Shown: positions 62,491 to 64,000 of the stretch, piece after piece
Layout of the letters: each line of letters begins with the position of its first letter
Position numbering within the stretch: position 1 is the first letter of the stretch
Source: FLUQ01 sp031551515
GTDB taxonomy: Bacteria; Desulfobacterota; Desulfovibrionia; Desulfovibrionales; Desulfovibrionaceae
Direction of reading: 5' to 3'
DNA length: 64,000 nt
NCBI GenBank assembly: GCA_031551515.1
Contig: JAVBNL010000031.1
Location: 1-64,000 of the forward strand
Notes under the pieces: generated by a model
Told to the model about the DNA's origin: nothing
The model's database searches: none
What the model saw: only the letters and a program-made list of their open reading frames with translations
Translations under genes and position numbers: made by a program

Positions 62491-63267
62491 TCACTGCCGT
62501 TTGGAATTGTCTTTGCGCGTCTCGTGAATATGCTGCTGAAAGCGGACAAAGCCGTCCAATACATGCATGCTGATGATCTCTTCCACCTGTTTACCGGTGA
62601 GGGCGCTGTCGGCGAAGGTCTCGTGAATATGGCGGTGGCTGTTCAGCGCCGCTGTGAAATGGCTGTCGTGATAACTGAAATAAAAACGGTGCCAGTTCGT
62701 CTGGCGGCGCAAGGTGTCGAGCATGTCGATCAGTACACGGTTTTCGCTCTGGCGTATGAAGGTGTCGTGATAGGCGTCGTGATGTTTCATATACTTGCGG
62801 GTGTCGCGGTTGCGCGCCCCGTCTTCCATCCCGTCCAGTTCATAGCGCAGTTCCTGCAGCCGTTCCGGGGTCATGTTCTCGTGGGCGAGGCGAGCGGCCA
62901 TGCCTTCCAGGTTGACGCGCACGAGGTACACCTCACGCACGTCACGCTCTTCTATTTTTTTAACGAAGGTCCCACGCCGGGGAATGCTTTCGACGAAGCC
63001 CTGCCGTTCCAGTTCACGAAAGGCTTCACGCAGGGGGGTGCGGCTGATGCCGAAATATTGCTGCAGGTCCGCTTCAATCAGTTGGGCTCCGCTTTCAATC
63101 CGCCCGCTGAGGATGGCATCCACAAGAACGCGGGCGATTTTTTCGGGCAAGAGCTCCGCGTTGAGATGGCTTTGGCCTGAAGGAAAGTTGTCGAGTATCG
63201 GCACTGGATTCTCCCTGGTCTGGCGTACCCGTAAACCGGCGCTTCGCCTTTTGTCACCCACAATCAT
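62491..63267 (-). CDS. GntR-family regulator with FCD domain
   Basis: A 258-residue regulator. The winged helix contains VDAILSGRIESGAQLIEADL, GISRTPLREAFRELERQGFV and PRRGTFV; the FCD domain has the histidines in KHHDAYHDTFI and HETF. The start at 63267 (ATG) is preferred; a TTG at 63297 is the other choice. It is divergent from a TRAP substrate-binding protein and so probably controls it in response to a small organic acid. Confidence 0.88.
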   Translation of the reverse strand: MIVGDKRRSAGLRVRQTRENPVPILDNFPSGQSHLNAELLPEKIARVLVDAILSGRIESGAQLIEADLQQYFGISRTPLREAFRELERQGFVESIPRRGTFVKKIEERDVREVYLVRVNLEGMAARLAHENMTPERLQELRYELDGMEDGARNRDTRKYMKHHDAYHDTFIRQSENRVLIDMLDTLRRQTNWHRFYFSYHDSHFTAALNSHRHIHETFADSALTGKQVEEIISMHVLDGFVRFQQHIHETRKDNSKRQ

Positions 63268-63368
63268 AGTTTTTTTTCCGCTCTTCGACAACCGCAACCC
63301 GTGAATGGCGGGCTGTTCGCCCGGATATCATTCCTGCGTAACAGGCTTGCCGATTGTCCTTGTCGCTT

Positions 63369-63385
63369 TCTGTGCAGCACACAGA
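63369..63385. promoter_or_regulatory. Inverted repeat in the GntR-TRAP intergenic region
   Basis: TCTGTG-N5-CACAGA between the divergent regulator and transporter genes, just upstream of a TTGACA at 63392. It is a possible operator; the link to the GntR protein rests on position only. Confidence 0.35.
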
Positions 63386-63543
63386 AAACGTTTGACAGTG
63401 AGTTGTAAATAGCACATTGTCGACCAAACACAAAGTACAAAATATCAAAATTTAGTATTTTTTCACAAAGTTTTTGGACCACATGCCACCAAGGCCCCCG
63501 CGGGGGAACAATTTGTTTACCTAAACCGAGAGGATGGTGTTGT

Positions 63544-64000
63544 ATGTCGCTGAAAAAAATTTCTATTTTTATCGCAATTGTTATGGCGGCCGTGCTGGCG
63601 GCCGGGACGCCGACGGTTGAGGCCGCGCAAAACCTCAAGTTGCGCCTTGGCCATGAAATGCCCGAAAGCCATCCCTATCACGCGGGCGCCAAAAAATTCG
63701 CCGAGCTGGTGGCTGAAAAGAGCAAGGGCGCCATTGCCGTTCAGATCTTTCCCAACGGCAACATCGGCAAGCAGGGGCAACTAGCCGAAGGGCTGACCAT
63801 GGGCACGGTGGATCTGGCCCTGACCAACACCATGGTGCTTGAAAAATACGAATCCCTCGTCAGCGTGCTGGCCTTGCCCTATCTCATGCGCAGTTGGGAG
63901 CATCTGTACAAGGTCGTGGACGGCCCCCTGGGCGAAGAGCTCAATGCCAGGCTGGAAAAGAAGGGCCTCAGCGTTCTGGCTTACTGCTCCGTGGGCACCA
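63544..64000 (+). CDS. TRAP transporter substrate-binding protein DctP (5' part, cut by the window edge)
   Basis: The first 152 residues of a DctP-family periplasmic protein. A signal peptide (MSLKKISIFIAIVMAAVLA, cleavage near VEA-AQ) is followed by LRLGHEMPESHPYHAGAKKFAELV, whose core LGHEMPESHPYH is a typical ligand-binding opening, then IFPNGNIGKQGQLAEGLTMG and LTNTMVL. TRAP importers use ion gradients to take up C4-dicarboxylates, sugar acids and related compounds. Membrane subunits are expected beyond the window. The ribosome-binding region (GAGAGGATGG) is somewhat distant. Confidence 0.92.
   Translation, partial: MSLKKISIFIAIVMAAVLAAGTPTVEAAQNLKLRLGHEMPESHPYHAGAKKFAELVAEKSKGAIAVQIFPNGNIGKQGQLAEGLTMGTVDLALTNTMVLEKYESLVSVLALPYLMRSWEHLYKVVDGPLGEELNARLEKKGLSVLAYCSVGT

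Overview
The window is GC-rich, densely coded Gram-negative DNA. It most resembles a member of the Desulfovibrio group (Desulfobacterota). The pointers are a CI-like repressor of the type common there, a TRAP importer, hexuronate/aldarate catabolism, and an exosortase (PEP-CTERM) exopolysaccharide locus with PrsK/PrsR control. The assignment is an inference; there is no rRNA or tRNA in the window.

Layout. 1-263: end of a + strand gene. 300-470: a 56-codon gene with a terminator inside it. 555-7470 (-): a pgaABCD operon for poly-N-acetylglucosamine. 7.7-11.9 kb: housekeeping and mixed genes (GNAT, apt, YjbR, endonuclease IV, an isocitrate-lyase/PEP-mutase homologue, a CI-like repressor). 11.9-13.6 kb (-): a PEP-CTERM protein and a PilZ protein. 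13.8-16.8 kb (+): a 974-residue fusion of a FeeM-like acyltransferase, a ThiF/E1-like adenylating domain and an Acg/nitroreductase-like domain. 16.8-50.8 kb (-): one uninterrupted run of about 28 genes, read from prsT down to a methyltransferase. It holds export and chain-length proteins, a tyrosine autokinase, glycosyltransferases, deacetylases, FemAB, Wzx, Wzy, exosortase, EpsI, PrsK and PrsR. 51.3-56.4 kb (+): a second sigma-54 activator, a DevBCA-like ABC exporter and a CPBP protease. 56.7-57.4 kb (+): a second PEP-CTERM protein. 57.6-61.8 kb: a FadR-type regulator and a damaged galactarate/glucarate operon. 62.0-64.0 kb: a thermonuclease homologue, a GntR regulator and the start of a TRAP substrate-binding protein.

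How it fits together. The long minus-strand cluster should build and export an exopolysaccharide and process PEP-CTERM proteins. PrsK and PrsR would sense a signal and activate sigma-54 promoters. Good -24/-12 elements are visible before prsT, before both PEP-CTERM genes and before the triple-domain fusion. The first three also carry an upstream motif TGTCGG-N8-ACA or a close variant, a candidate PrsR site.

The most unusual items are the triple-domain fusion with an intact adenylation site, the shared sigma-54/UAS signature, the garR-MFS chimera, the garL frameshift in a C-tract, and a 49-codon gene with a strong ribosome-binding site inside the polysaccharide operon. No CRISPR array, insertion sequence, tRNA or rRNA was seen.
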